The position numbers and the translations under genes were made by a program. A stretch of 14,851 nucleotides of DNA, taken from positions 1-14,851 of the forward strand of contig JAFMQQ010000027.1 in assembly GCA_017354595.1 (NCBI GenBank), written 5' to 3'. How positions within the stretch are numbered: the stretch's first letter is position 1; the number at the start of each line of letters is the position of its first letter. Below are positions 1-7,325 of this stretch, in pieces. Source of the DNA: Micromonosporaceae bacterium. Its GTDB lineage: Bacteria > Actinomycetota > Actinomycetes > Mycobacteriales > Micromonosporaceae. The notes under the pieces were generated by a model. It saw only the letters and a program-made list of their open reading frames with translations, did no database searches and was not told the DNA's origin.

Positions 1-72
1 TTCATAGTTCTCACCCTAGGCCCCCGGCCAGCGGTTGCGAACCGGTCGGCCGAGACAGACTTCGCCCGGGGT

Positions 73-104
73 TTGCGGGCTGCTCGCGCGCGATACGCCC
101 GCAA
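73..104. repeat. Inverted repeat upstream of lgt, possible terminator
   Basis: An 8-bp perfect inverted repeat, TTGCGGGC at 73-80 and GCCCGCAA at 97-104, encloses a 16-nt loop. It lies about 85 bp before the lgt start, in a stretch (1-188) with no convincing gene. There is no T-run, as is usual in high-GC actinomycetes. It could terminate whatever gene lies to the left of the window, or be part of an upstream regulatory region. Chance is possible at this GC content. Confidence 0.35.
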
Positions 105-174
105 CTTGCCGAAGGTTTGCCGGGCCGGAGAAACGGTCGGCACACCAGGGGCGCGCTGAGGCGGTCGTCGGCGG

Positions 175-180
175 TAGCGT
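175..180 (+). promoter_or_regulatory. Candidate -10 element for lgt (TAGCGT), near-leaderless
   Basis: TAGCGT fits the actinobacterial TAnnnT -10 pattern and lies 8 nt before the GTG at 189. Transcription would begin at or next to the start codon, giving a leaderless or nearly leaderless mRNA. No convincing -35 hexamer is visible, and no Shine-Dalgarno sequence precedes the GTG, which fits this reading. Confidence 0.4.
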
Positions 181-188
181 GTGCATCC

Positions 189-1262
189 GTGAACTCGCTA
201 GCCGCCATCCCAAGCCCGACCACAGCCGCTTGGCCGCTGGGACCGCTCACCCTGCGCGCATACGCGCTGTGCATCATCGTCGGCATCCTCGTCGCCTGCT
301 GGATCACCGAGCGGCGGATGCGCAACCGTGGCGCCACGCCATACCTCGTCCTCGACATCGCGATCTGGGCAGTGCCCGGCGGAATCATCGGGGCCCGGAT
401 CTACAGCCTGATCACCTCGCCGGGGGAGTACTTCGGCAAGGGACTCAGCCCCTGGGAGCCGTTAGAGATATGGCATGGCGGCCTGGGCATCTGGGGGGCA
501 GTAGCCGGCGGCGTCCTCGGCGCATGGATCGCCAGCCGCAACCGGGGCATCCCGCTGACCTTCGTCATGGACGCCGCCGCCCCCGCGTTGCCGATCGCCC
601 AGGCGATCGGGCGGTGGGGCAACTGGTTCAACAACGAGCTGTACGGGCGCCCGACCTCGCTGCCGTGGGGCGTCGAGATCCACCAGATGGACTCCAGCAA
701 CCCCGGCCACGCGCTGGTCATGGAGGGCCAGCCGGTGGTACTCGGCACCTACCAGCCCACCTTCCTGTACGAGTCCGTCTGGGACATCGGAGTGGCCGTC
801 CTGGTCTGGTTGCTGGACCGCAGGTACCGGTTCGGCAAGGGGCGCGCCTTCGCGCTGTACGTGATGGCGTACACCTTCGGCCGGTTCTGGGTCGAGTTGC
901 TGCGGGTCGACCCGGCCAACCACTTCCTCGGCATGCGGGTGAACGACTGGGTCTCGATCCTGGTCTTCGTCGCCGCGCTGCTCTACCTCCTGCTCGTCCG
1001 CGGCCCGCAGGAGCGCCTGGAGGTCACCGAATCCGGCAAGCTGCGCGTGGTCGCAGCGCCCGGCAGCGGCACCGATGCCGGCACGGACGCATCGGAGAAG
1101 TCGACCACCTCGACCGCGAGCGGGTCCACCGCCGACGATGACAGTGGCGGGGATGGGGAATCCGGCACCGCCGCCGCCGATACCGGGGAAGATGAACTGG
1201 ACGACGCGGGGGAGGGGACCAAGGAGTCGCAACCCAAGCTGCGCTCCTCGGCCGAGACATAG
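189..1262 (+). CDS. lgt: Prolipoprotein diacylglyceryl transferase
   Basis: Lgt transfers diacylglycerol from phosphatidylglycerol to the lipobox cysteine of prolipoproteins, the first step of lipoprotein maturation, in the cytoplasmic membrane. The 357-residue product is a multi-span membrane protein. It carries the HGG motif (H96-G98) and the Lgt signature GRWGNWFNNELYG at 141-153. Y25, H96, R142, N145, E150, G153, R232 and E236 align with residues known to matter in E. coli Lgt (Y26, H103, R143, N146, E151, G154, R239, E243). The GTG at 189 is preferred because the family alignment starts there and a TAGCGT element lies just upstream; an in-frame TTG at 117 would add 24 Arg-rich residues. 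After the last membrane span, residues about 292-357 form a Ser/Thr/Gly/Asp/Glu-rich tail with no counterpart in the core enzyme. In relatives lgt often follows trpA, which is outside this window. Confidence 0.95.
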   Translation: MNSLAAIPSPTTAAWPLGPLTLRAYALCIIVGILVACWITERRMRNRGATPYLVLDIAIWAVPGGIIGARIYSLITSPGEYFGKGLSPWEPLEIWHGGLGIWGAVAGGVLGAWIASRNRGIPLTFVMDAAAPALPIAQAIGRWGNWFNNELYGRPTSLPWGVEIHQMDSSNPGHALVMEGQPVVLGTYQPTFLYESVWDIGVAVLVWLLDRRYRFGKGRAFALYVMAYTFGRFWVELLRVDPANHFLGMRVNDWVSILVFVAALLYLLLVRGPQERLEVTESGKLRVVAAPGSGTDAGTDASEKSTTSTASGSTADDDSGGDGESGTAAADTGEDELDDAGEGTKESQPKLRSSAET

Positions 1263-1275
1263 CCAACAGAAAGTC

Positions 1276-1330
1276 GCGCGCGGGTTGCGCGCCACCGGCC
1301 CGGAAAGTTGCGCGCGTGCGGCGCGGCAAC
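1276..1330 (+). terminator. Two tandem hairpins after lgt, probable terminator
   Basis: Hairpin one pairs GCGCGC at 1276-1281 with GCGCGC at 1287-1292 around a 5-nt loop. Hairpin two pairs GTTGCGCGC at 1307-1315 with GCGC(g)GCAAC at 1321-1330, with one bulged G and a 5-nt loop. GTTGCGCGC also occurs at 1284-1292, so the right arm of hairpin two could pair with either copy. The structures fill the 101-bp gap between lgt and the monooxygenase gene. No U-tract is present, which is normal for actinobacterial terminators. Confidence 0.45.
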
Positions 1331-1363
1331 GGGCCGGCGGCCGGCAGCCGGAGGAGGGGGCTG

Positions 1364-2602
1364 ATGCGTTCCGCGGTCGTCGTCGGCGCCGGCATCGGCG
1401 GTCTCGCCGTGGCCGGCGCCCTGGCCCGTACCGGTTGGCAGGTGACCCTGCTGGAGCGGGCCGACCGGCTGCGGGCCGACACCGCCGCGCTGCTGATCTG
1501 GCCGGACGGGGTACGGGCACTGCGCGCGCTGGGACTCGCCGACGGCTTACGCGCGGTCGCCAGCCCGGCACCCAGCACCGGGATCCGGCGACCGAACGGG
1601 CAGTGGCTGGTCCAACCCGACCTGGCCAACGGTTCGGAGACCGGCGAGGACGCCGAGTCGCTGGTGGTACACCGGGAGGATCTGCACGACACGCTCGTGG
1701 CCGGGCTCGGCGACCGGATCGACATCCGCACCGGCGTCGCGGTACGCAGTGTGCGGCTCGCCCGGGACGCGCCGCCCGCGGTGAGCGACAGCCGCGCCAC
1801 CTGGGAGGCGGACCTGATCGTCGCGGCGGACGGGGTGGACAGCATCGTGCGCCGCCGGCTCGCGCCCGAGTCGACCGCGGTCGCCGCCGGCAGCGCGGCC
1901 TGGCGTGCGGTGATCCCCTGGTTCCGGGCGCCGAGCCTGCCCGATCTCGACAGTCCTGGTTCGCCCGGCCTGGTGGGTGCAGCCGGCACCAGCCTCGGCG
2001 GGGAGACGCTCGGCGCCGGGCACCGGTTCCGGTACGCGTTGCTGGGCGAGCGGGGCGCGACCGGTACCTCATCGCGTCGCGGCGTGTACTGGGCGGCCAC
2101 GGTGCCCGGGGCGTACCGGCCGGAGCCGCCGCTGACCCAGTTGAGCCTGTTGCGCCGGTGGTTCGCCGACTGGCACTCGCCGATCGGCGAGCTGTTCGCG
2201 GCGACCGAGCCGGGCGACCTGATCCAGCACCCAGTGGCGGAGCTGCGGCCGATCCCGCGGTCGTTCTCGTTCCGCGCCGGGCAGGGTGGCTACATCCTGC
2301 TCGGCGACGCCGCTCACGCCATGAGCCACCATCTCAGCCACGGCGCCTGCCTGGCGCTTGAGGACGCGGCGGCGCTGCAGAGCCTGCTCCGGGATGCGAC
2401 GCCGGGCCGGAGCCTGGGTACCGCGATCGACGCGTACACCCGGGAGCGGCGGCCCCGGTTGGCTCGCATCGTCCGCCAGTCCCGGCGGGTGGGCGCGATG
2501 TTCGCCGCCAACGGCTCGCTGGCCGGCCGGGCCCGGGATGCGGCGCTCGGCCTCTCGCCGGGCCTGCTCGGCCGGGTGCTGCGCGGCTCCCGTACCCACT
2601 GA
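1364..2602 (+). CDS. Group A FAD-dependent monooxygenase, substrate unknown
   Basis: This 412-residue protein looks like a single-component flavoprotein hydroxylase of the p-hydroxybenzoate hydroxylase type, which uses NAD(P)H and O2. Such enzymes bind FAD through three motifs, all visible here: GAGIGG at 8-13 in an N-terminal Rossmann fold, the DG motif at D156-G157 (AADGVDSIVRR), and the GD motif at D315 (LLGDAAHAM). After GDAAHAM the sequence reads SHHLSHGACLALEDA, where relatives usually have a Pro and a Gly-Gln-Gly turn. The ATG at 1364 follows a strong Shine-Dalgarno sequence, GAGGAGG at 1351-1357; an in-frame GTG at 1316 would add 16 basic residues without support. No membrane segment is seen. 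Nothing nearby indicates the substrate: lgt upstream and gltBD downstream are unrelated, and hairpins flank the gene, so it may be its own unit. Confidence 0.85.
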   Translation: MRSAVVVGAGIGGLAVAGALARTGWQVTLLERADRLRADTAALLIWPDGVRALRALGLADGLRAVASPAPSTGIRRPNGQWLVQPDLANGSETGEDAESLVVHREDLHDTLVAGLGDRIDIRTGVAVRSVRLARDAPPAVSDSRATWEADLIVAADGVDSIVRRRLAPESTAVAAGSAAWRAVIPWFRAPSLPDLDSPGSPGLVGAAGTSLGGETLGAGHRFRYALLGERGATGTSSRRGVYWAATVPGAYRPEPPLTQLSLLRRWFADWHSPIGELFAATEPGDLIQHPVAELRPIPRSFSFRAGQGGYILLGDAAHAMSHHLSHGACLALEDAAALQSLLRDATPGRSLGTAIDAYTRERRPRLARIVRQSRRVGAMFAANGSLAGRARDAALGLSPGLLGRVLRGSRTH

Positions 2603-2607
2603 TCGAC

Positions 2608-2631
2608 TCGCGCCCAACCGCGTGGGCGTGA
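2608..2631 (+). terminator. Hairpin after the monooxygenase gene
   Basis: A stem of 9 pairs (one G-U) joins 2608-2616 to 2623-2631, with CGCCCA and TGGGCG at its core and a 6-nt loop. It starts 5 nt after the TGA at 2600-2602. The position and GC-rich stem fit a terminator without a U-tract, which would separate the monooxygenase transcript from gltBD. Confidence 0.5.
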
Positions 2632-2645
2632 CCGGCCGATTCACG
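2627..2645. promoter_or_regulatory. Dyad CGTGA-N9-TCACG directly before the gltB -10
   Basis: CGTGA at 2627-2631 and TCACG at 2641-2645 form a 5-bp inverted repeat with a 9-nt spacer. Its right half abuts the candidate -10 hexamer, the place where a repressor or activator of gltBD could bind. It does not resemble the GlnR box known from actinomycetes. The left half overlaps the right arm of the preceding hairpin, so it may be incidental. Confidence 0.3.
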
Positions 2646-2651
2646 TAGACT
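2646..2651 (+). promoter_or_regulatory. Candidate -10 element of the gltBD promoter (TAGACT)
   Basis: TAGACT fits TAnnnT. Transcription would start near 2658, giving a 5' leader of roughly 65 nt before the gltB ATG. GTGACC at 2628-2633 resembles a -35 hexamer, but the 12-nt spacer is too short, so only the -10 is proposed. This is the only good -10 in the 121-bp gap. Confidence 0.38.
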
Positions 2652-2671
2652 CCGACAGAACGCAATTCGCA

Positions 2672-2722
2672 GGGCCGACGTCGTCCCGCAGATCAGATGG
2701 CACGAGGACGTCCTGGAGGCCC
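2672..2722 (+). promoter_or_regulatory. Leader hairpin that could mask the gltB ribosome binding site
   Basis: In the gltB leader, GGGCC (2672-2676) can pair with GGCCC (2718-2722), and the adjoining GACGTC (2677-2682) with GACGTC (2707-2712). This makes 11 pairs around a 24-nt loop, with a 5-nt bulge (2713-2717) on the right side. The gltB Shine-Dalgarno sequence GGAGG (2715-2719) falls in the bulge and outer stem, so folding would partly hide it. The pairing is seen in the sequence; any regulatory role is inference. Confidence 0.4.
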
Positions 2723-2723
2723 G

Positions 2724-5700
2724 ATGGCGCATCCCCCGCAGCAGCATGGGCTCTATGACCCGGCGTACGAGCACGATGCCTGCGGCATCGCCTTCGTCGC
2801 CGACCTGGCCGGTCGGCGTTCCCACACCGTGGTCGCCCAAGGGCTGGCCGCGCTGCGCCGGTTGGACCACCGGGGCGCGCGTGGCGCCGAGCCGAACACC
2901 GGCGACGGGGCCGGGATCCTGCTGCAGGTCCCGGACCAGCTGTACCGCGCCGAGGTGGACTTCCGGCTACCGCCGCCCGGTTCCTACCTGACCGGGCTGG
3001 TCTTCCTGCCCGACGGCCCGAGCGAAGAGGCGCTGGCGGTACGGGTGCTGGAGAAGTACGCCCTCGCCGAGCATGCCCAGTTGCTGGGCTGGCGGGAGGT
3101 ACCGGTCGATCCGACCGGTCTGGGTACCAGTGCACTGGCCGCGCAGCCGCGGATCCGGCAGGTGTTCCTCGCCGCGACCCGGCGGGAGGCGACCGGGGCC
3201 GGTCCCGCCGGCGAGCTGCTGTCCGGGCTGGAGCTGGAGCGGGTCGGCTTCTGCGTACGCAAGCAGACCGAGCGGGAGACGCGGGAGCGCGGGGTAGGCC
3301 TGCACTTCCCGTCGCTTTCCAGCCGGACGGTGGTGTACAAGGGAATGCTCACCCCGGCGCAACTGGTCAGCTTCTACCCGGAACTCTGCGACCAGCGGGT
3401 CACCAGCACGATCGCGATGGTGCATTCGCGCTTCTCCACCAACACCTTCCCGTCCTGGCCGCTGGCCCACCCGTACCGGTTCATCGCCCACAACGGTGAG
3501 ATCAACACCATCCGTGGCAACCGGAACTGGATGGCCGCGCGGGAGGCCCGGCTCGCCGGACCGGGCGCCGCGCTGGTCCCGGGCGACATCGAGCGGCTGT
3601 TTCCCATCTGCGCGCCGGACGCCTCCGACTCGGCCAACTTCGACGAGGTGCTGGAGCTGCTGTACCTGGCCGGGCGCAGCCTGCCGCACGCGGTGCTGAT
3701 GATGATCCCGGAGGCGTGGGAGAACGACCCGTCGATGGATCCGGCCCGGCGTGCGTTCTACCAGTTCCACGCCAGCCTGATGGAGCCGTGGGACGGGCCG
3801 GCATCGGTGGCGTTCACCGACGGGACGGTGGTCGGCGCCGTACTGGACCGCAACGGGCTGCGCCCGGGCCGGTGGTGGCGTACCGCCGACGGCCTGGTGG
3901 TGCTGGCCAGCGAGGCCGGGGTACTCGACCTCGATCCGTCCACTGTGGTCGCCAAGGGCCGGCTGCAGCCGGGGAAGATGTTCCTGGTCGACACCGCGGC
4001 CGGCCGGATCATCGAGGACGACGAGATCAAGGCGGAGCTGGCGGCCGCGGCGCCGTACCCCGAGTGGACCCATGCCGGCCTGATCCCGTTGGCGGATCTG
4101 CCCGCCCGGGAGCACGTTGTCTACACGCACGACTCGGTGCAGCGCCGGCAGCAGACCTTCGGGTACACCGAGGAGGAGCTGAAGGTTCTGCTGGCGCCGA
4201 TGGCGCGTACCGGTGCCGAGCCGGTCGGCTCGATGGGTACCGACACCCCGATCTCCGTGCTCTCCCAGCGACCCCGGCTGCTGTATGACTACTTCTCGCA
4301 GATGTTCGCCCAGGTGACCAACCCGCCGCTGGACGCGATCCGGGAGGAGCTGGTCACCAGCCTGCAGACCACCATCGGTCCGGAGGGCAACCTGCTCGAC
4401 CCGGGACCGGCCAGTTGCCGGCAGATCGTGCTGCCCCGGCCGATCATCGACAACGACGAGCTGGCGAAGCTGCTCTCCATCGACGAGGACGGCGACCTGC
4501 CCGGCTTCAAGGCGGTCCGGGTCTCCGGGCTGTACCGGTTGCGGGACGGTGCGGCCGGGCTGAAGGCCCGGCTGACCCAGATCTGCCGGCACGTGTCGGA
4601 GGCGATCGAGGACGGGGTACGCATCCTGGTGCTCTCGGACCGGGACTCCACCGGGGCCCTGGCGCCGATACCGTCGCTGCTGCTGACCGCGGTGGTGCAC
4701 CAGCACCTGGTACGGGAACGCACCCGGACCCAGGTGGCGCTGGTGGTGGAGTCGGGCGACTGCCGCGAGGTGCACCACGCCGCGGTGCTGATCGGCTACG
4801 GCGCCGCCGCGGTCAACCCGTACCTCGCCTTTGAGAGCGTCGAGGATCTGGTCGCGACCGGCGCGCTGACCGGTGTCGAGCCGGGCAGGGCGGTGGCCAA
4901 CTACGTCAAGGCGCTCGCCAAGGGCGTACTGAAGATCATGTCGAAGATGGGCATCTCCACCGTCAGCTCGTACTGTGGCGCCCAGGTCTTCGAGGCGATC
5001 GGGTTGGACCGGGCGCTGGTGGACCGGTACTTCACCGGTACCACGAGCCGGGTCGGCGGCATCGGGCTGGCCGGTATCCACGCCGAGATCGCCGCCCGGC
5101 ACGCCACCGCCTACCCGGCCAACGAGGCCGAGCGGGCACACCGGCGGCTCGAGGTGGGTGGCGAGTACCAGTGGCGGCGCGAGGGCGAGCTGCACCTGTT
5201 CAACCCGGAGACCGTCTTCCTGCTGCAGCACGCCACCCGCAGCCGGCAGTACGAGGTCTTCAAGAAGTACACCTCCACTGTGGACGGACTGGCCGCGGAG
5301 AGCGGTTCGCTGCGCGGGCTGTTCGCGCTGCGCTTCGAGGACCGCCCGGCGGTACCTCTGTCCGAAGTGGAGCCAGCGAGCGAGATCGTGAAGCGGTTCG
5401 CCACCGGCGCGATGAGCTACGGCTCCATCTCCGCCGAGGCGCACGAGACGCTCGCCATCGCGATGAACCGGCTGGGCGGCAAGTCCAACACCGGCGAGGG
5501 CGGTGAGGACGTCGACCGGCTCTACGACCCGCGGCGGCGCAGCGCGATCAAGCAGGTGGCCTCCGGCCGGTTCGGCGTCACCAGTGAGTACCTGGTCAAC
5601 GCCGATGACATCCAGATCAAGATGGCGCAGGGCGCGAAGCCGGGGGAGGGCGGCCAGCTGCCCGGCAACAAGGTCTGGCCGTGGATCGCCAAGGTGCGGC

Positions 5701-7325
5701 ACGCCACCCCGGGCGTCGGGCTGATCTCGCCACCGCCGCACCACGACATCTACTCCATCGAGGATCTCGCCCAGCTGGTGTACGACCTGAAGAACGCCAA
5801 CCCGCGCGCCCGGGTACACGTGAAGCTGGTCGCCGAGGTCGGCGTGGGTACGGTCGCGGCCGGCGTGGCGAAGACCAAGGCCGACGTCATCCTCATCTCC
5901 GGCCACGACGGCGGTACCGGCGCCGCCCCGCTCAACTCGCTCAAGCACGCCGGCTCGCCATGGGAACTGGGCCTGGCCGAGACGCAGCAGACCCTGCTCG
6001 CCAATGGCCTGCGGGACCGGGTGACGGTACAGGTGGACGGTCAGCTGAAGACCGGCCGGGATGTGGTGGTCGCCGCGCTGCTGGGTGCCGAGGAGTTCGG
6101 CTTCGCCACCACCGCGCTGATCGTCGAGGGCTGCGTGATGATGCGCGTCTGCCACCTGGACACCTGCCCGGTCGGTATCGCCACCCAGAATCCGGTGCTG
6201 CGCCAGCGTTTCACCGGCAAGCCGGAGTTCGTGGAGAACTTCTTCGGTTTCCTTGCCGAGGAGGTGCGCGAGTTGCTGGCCCGGCTCGGGTACCGCAGCC
6301 TGGATGAGGCGATCGGTCAGGTGCAGCGGCTGGATGTGGCGCCGGCGGTGGAGCACTGGAAGGCACGCGGGCTGGACCTGGCTCCGATACTCGCGATGCC
6401 GGACGTACCCGACGACGCGCCGTTGCGCCGGGTCCGCGACCAGGACCACGGGCTGGACAAGGCGCTGGACAACCAGCTGATCGCGGCGGCCGCGCCGGCG
6501 CTTTCGGACGGTTCGCCGGTGCGGCTGCCCGATGGCCGGCTCCACCCACCCCGCCGGCAGTACATCGCGGTACGCAACGAGCACCGCAGCGTCGGCACCA
6601 TGCTGGGCAGCGAGGTGACCCGCCGGTTCGGCGGCAAGGGTTTGCCCGACGACACCATCGAGGTGGCGCTGCAGGGCACCGCCGGGCAGTCCTTCGGCGC
6701 CTTCCTACCCCGCGGGGTGACGCTGCGCCTGGCCGGCGACGCCAACGACTACCTGGGCAAGGGCCTGTCCGGCGGCCGGCTGGTGGTGCGGCCGGACGAG
6801 GCGGCCACGTTCGCGGCAGAGGAGCAGATCATCGCCGGTAACACCTTGCTGTACGGGGCGACCAGCGGCGAGGCCTTCCTCAGCGGCCGGGTCGGGGAGC
6901 GGTTCGCGGTGCGCAACTCCGGCGCTGCGGCGGTCGTCGAAGGCGTGGGCGACCACGGCTGCGAGTACATGACCGGCGGCACTGTGGTGGTGCTCGGGCC
7001 GACCGGGCGCAACTTCGCCGCCGGCATGTCCGGCGGGATGGCGTTTGTCTGGCGGCTGGATCCGGACCGGGTCAACCGGGAACTGGTCGATCTGCAACCG
7101 GTGACCGACGACGACGCGCGCGCGCTGCGCGACCTGGTGGAGCGGCATCACGTGGAGACCGGCTCGTTCGTGGCGGCCGGGCTGCTCGCCCGCTGGGCCA
7201 CCGCGGTGGCGGAGTTCACCGCCGTGGTACCCCGCGACTACCAGCGGGTGCTAGCGGCGATGCGGGCCGCCGAGGCGGCCGGCGACGATCTCGACGAGGC
7301 GGTCATGGCGGTGGCTCGTGCCTGA
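2724..7325 (+). CDS. gltB: Glutamate synthase (NADPH), large (alpha) subunit
   Basis: GltB takes ammonia from glutamine and adds it to 2-oxoglutarate to make glutamate, in the cytoplasm with GltD. The 1533-residue product has the usual bacterial length and domain order: class II amidotransferase domain (about 20-420), central linker domain, FMN-binding synthase domain (MSYGS at 897, then LGGKSNTGEGGED), and C-terminal GXGXG beta-helix. C20 in EHDACGIAF is the nucleophile exposed after removal of a 19-residue propeptide. HSRFSTNTFPSWPLAHPYRF begins near H234. C1137, C1143 and C1148 (C-x5-C-x4-C) match the 3Fe-4S ligands. The ATG at 2724 is chosen because GGAGG lies at 2715-2719; an ATG at 2697 is in frame but lacks a ribosome binding site. 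The stop overlaps gltD by 8 bp, so the subunits are translationally coupled. Pairing with GltD indicates the NADPH-linked rather than ferredoxin-linked form. Confidence 0.97.
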   Translation: MAHPPQQHGLYDPAYEHDACGIAFVADLAGRRSHTVVAQGLAALRRLDHRGARGAEPNTGDGAGILLQVPDQLYRAEVDFRLPPPGSYLTGLVFLPDGPSEEALAVRVLEKYALAEHAQLLGWREVPVDPTGLGTSALAAQPRIRQVFLAATRREATGAGPAGELLSGLELERVGFCVRKQTERETRERGVGLHFPSLSSRTVVYKGMLTPAQLVSFYPELCDQRVTSTIAMVHSRFSTNTFPSWPLAHPYRFIAHNGEINTIRGNRNWMAAREARLAGPGAALVPGDIERLFPICAPDASDSANFDEVLELLYLAGRSLPHAVLMMIPEAWENDPSMDPARRAFYQFHASLMEPWDGPASVAFTDGTVVGAVLDRNGLRPGRWWRTADGLVVLASEAGVLDLDPSTVVAKGRLQPGKMFLVDTAAGRIIEDDEIKAELAAAAPYPEWTHAGLIPLADLPAREHVVYTHDSVQRRQQTFGYTEEELKVLLAPMARTGAEPVGSMGTDTPISVLSQRPRLLYDYFSQMFAQVTNPPLDAIREELVTSLQTTIGPEGNLLDPGPASCRQIVLPRPIIDNDELAKLLSIDEDGDLPGFKAVRVSGLYRLRDGAAGLKARLTQICRHVSEAIEDGVRILVLSDRDSTGALAPIPSLLLTAVVHQHLVRERTRTQVALVVESGDCREVHHAAVLIGYGAAAVNPYLAFESVEDLVATGALTGVEPGRAVANYVKALAKGVLKIMSKMGISTVSSYCGAQVFEAIGLDRALVDRYFTGTTSRVGGIGLAGIHAEIAARHATAYPANEAERAHRRLEVGGEYQWRREGELHLFNPETVFLLQHATRSRQYEVFKKYTSTVDGLAAESGSLRGLFALRFEDRPAVPLSEVEPASEIVKRFATGAMSYGSISAEAHETLAIAMNRLGGKSNTGEGGEDVDRLYDPRRRSAIKQVASGRFGVTSEYLVNADDIQIKMAQGAKPGEGGQLPGNKVWPWIAKVRHATPGVGLISPPPHHDIYSIEDLAQLVYDLKNANPRARVHVKLVAEVGVGTVAAGVAKTKADVILISGHDGGTGAAPLNSLKHAGSPWELGLAETQQTLLANGLRDRVTVQVDGQLKTGRDVVVAALLGAEEFGFATTALIVEGCVMMRVCHLDTCPVGIATQNPVLRQRFTGKPEFVENFFGFLAEEVRELLARLGYRSLDEAIGQVQRLDVAPAVEHWKARGLDLAPILAMPDVPDDAPLRRVRDQDHGLDKALDNQLIAAAAPALSDGSPVRLPDGRLHPPRRQYIAVRNEHRSVGTMLGSEVTRRFGGKGLPDDTIEVALQGTAGQSFGAFLPRGVTLRLAGDANDYLGKGLSGGRLVVRPDEAATFAAEEQIIAGNTLLYGATSGEAFLSGRVGERFAVRNSGAAAVVEGVGDHGCEYMTGGTVVVLGPTGRNFAAGMSGGMAFVWRLDPDRVNRELVDLQPVTDDDARALRDLVERHHVETGSFVAAGLLARWATAVAEFTAVVPRDYQRVLAAMRAAEAAGDDLDEAVMAVARA

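Noticed and set aside
1..188. A T-box, trp attenuator or riboswitch upstream of lgt
   Set aside because: Apart from one inverted repeat at 73-104, no conserved riboswitch or T-box sequence was recognised.
462..2100. Long minus-strand open frames across lgt and the monooxygenase gene
   Set aside because: They are Arg/Pro/Ala-rich shadows without motifs, and they cross the boundary of two well-supported plus-strand genes.
2697..2723. The ATG at 2697 as the gltB start
   Set aside because: It has no Shine-Dalgarno sequence, whereas the ATG at 2724 has GGAGG at the right distance and gives a propeptide of normal length.
2967..6584. A minus-strand open frame of about 1200 codons opposite gltB
   Set aside because: It lies entirely antisense to a clearly conserved gltB, has no recognisable domain, and is rich in Arg, Gly, Gln and His as expected for the complement of GC-biased codons.
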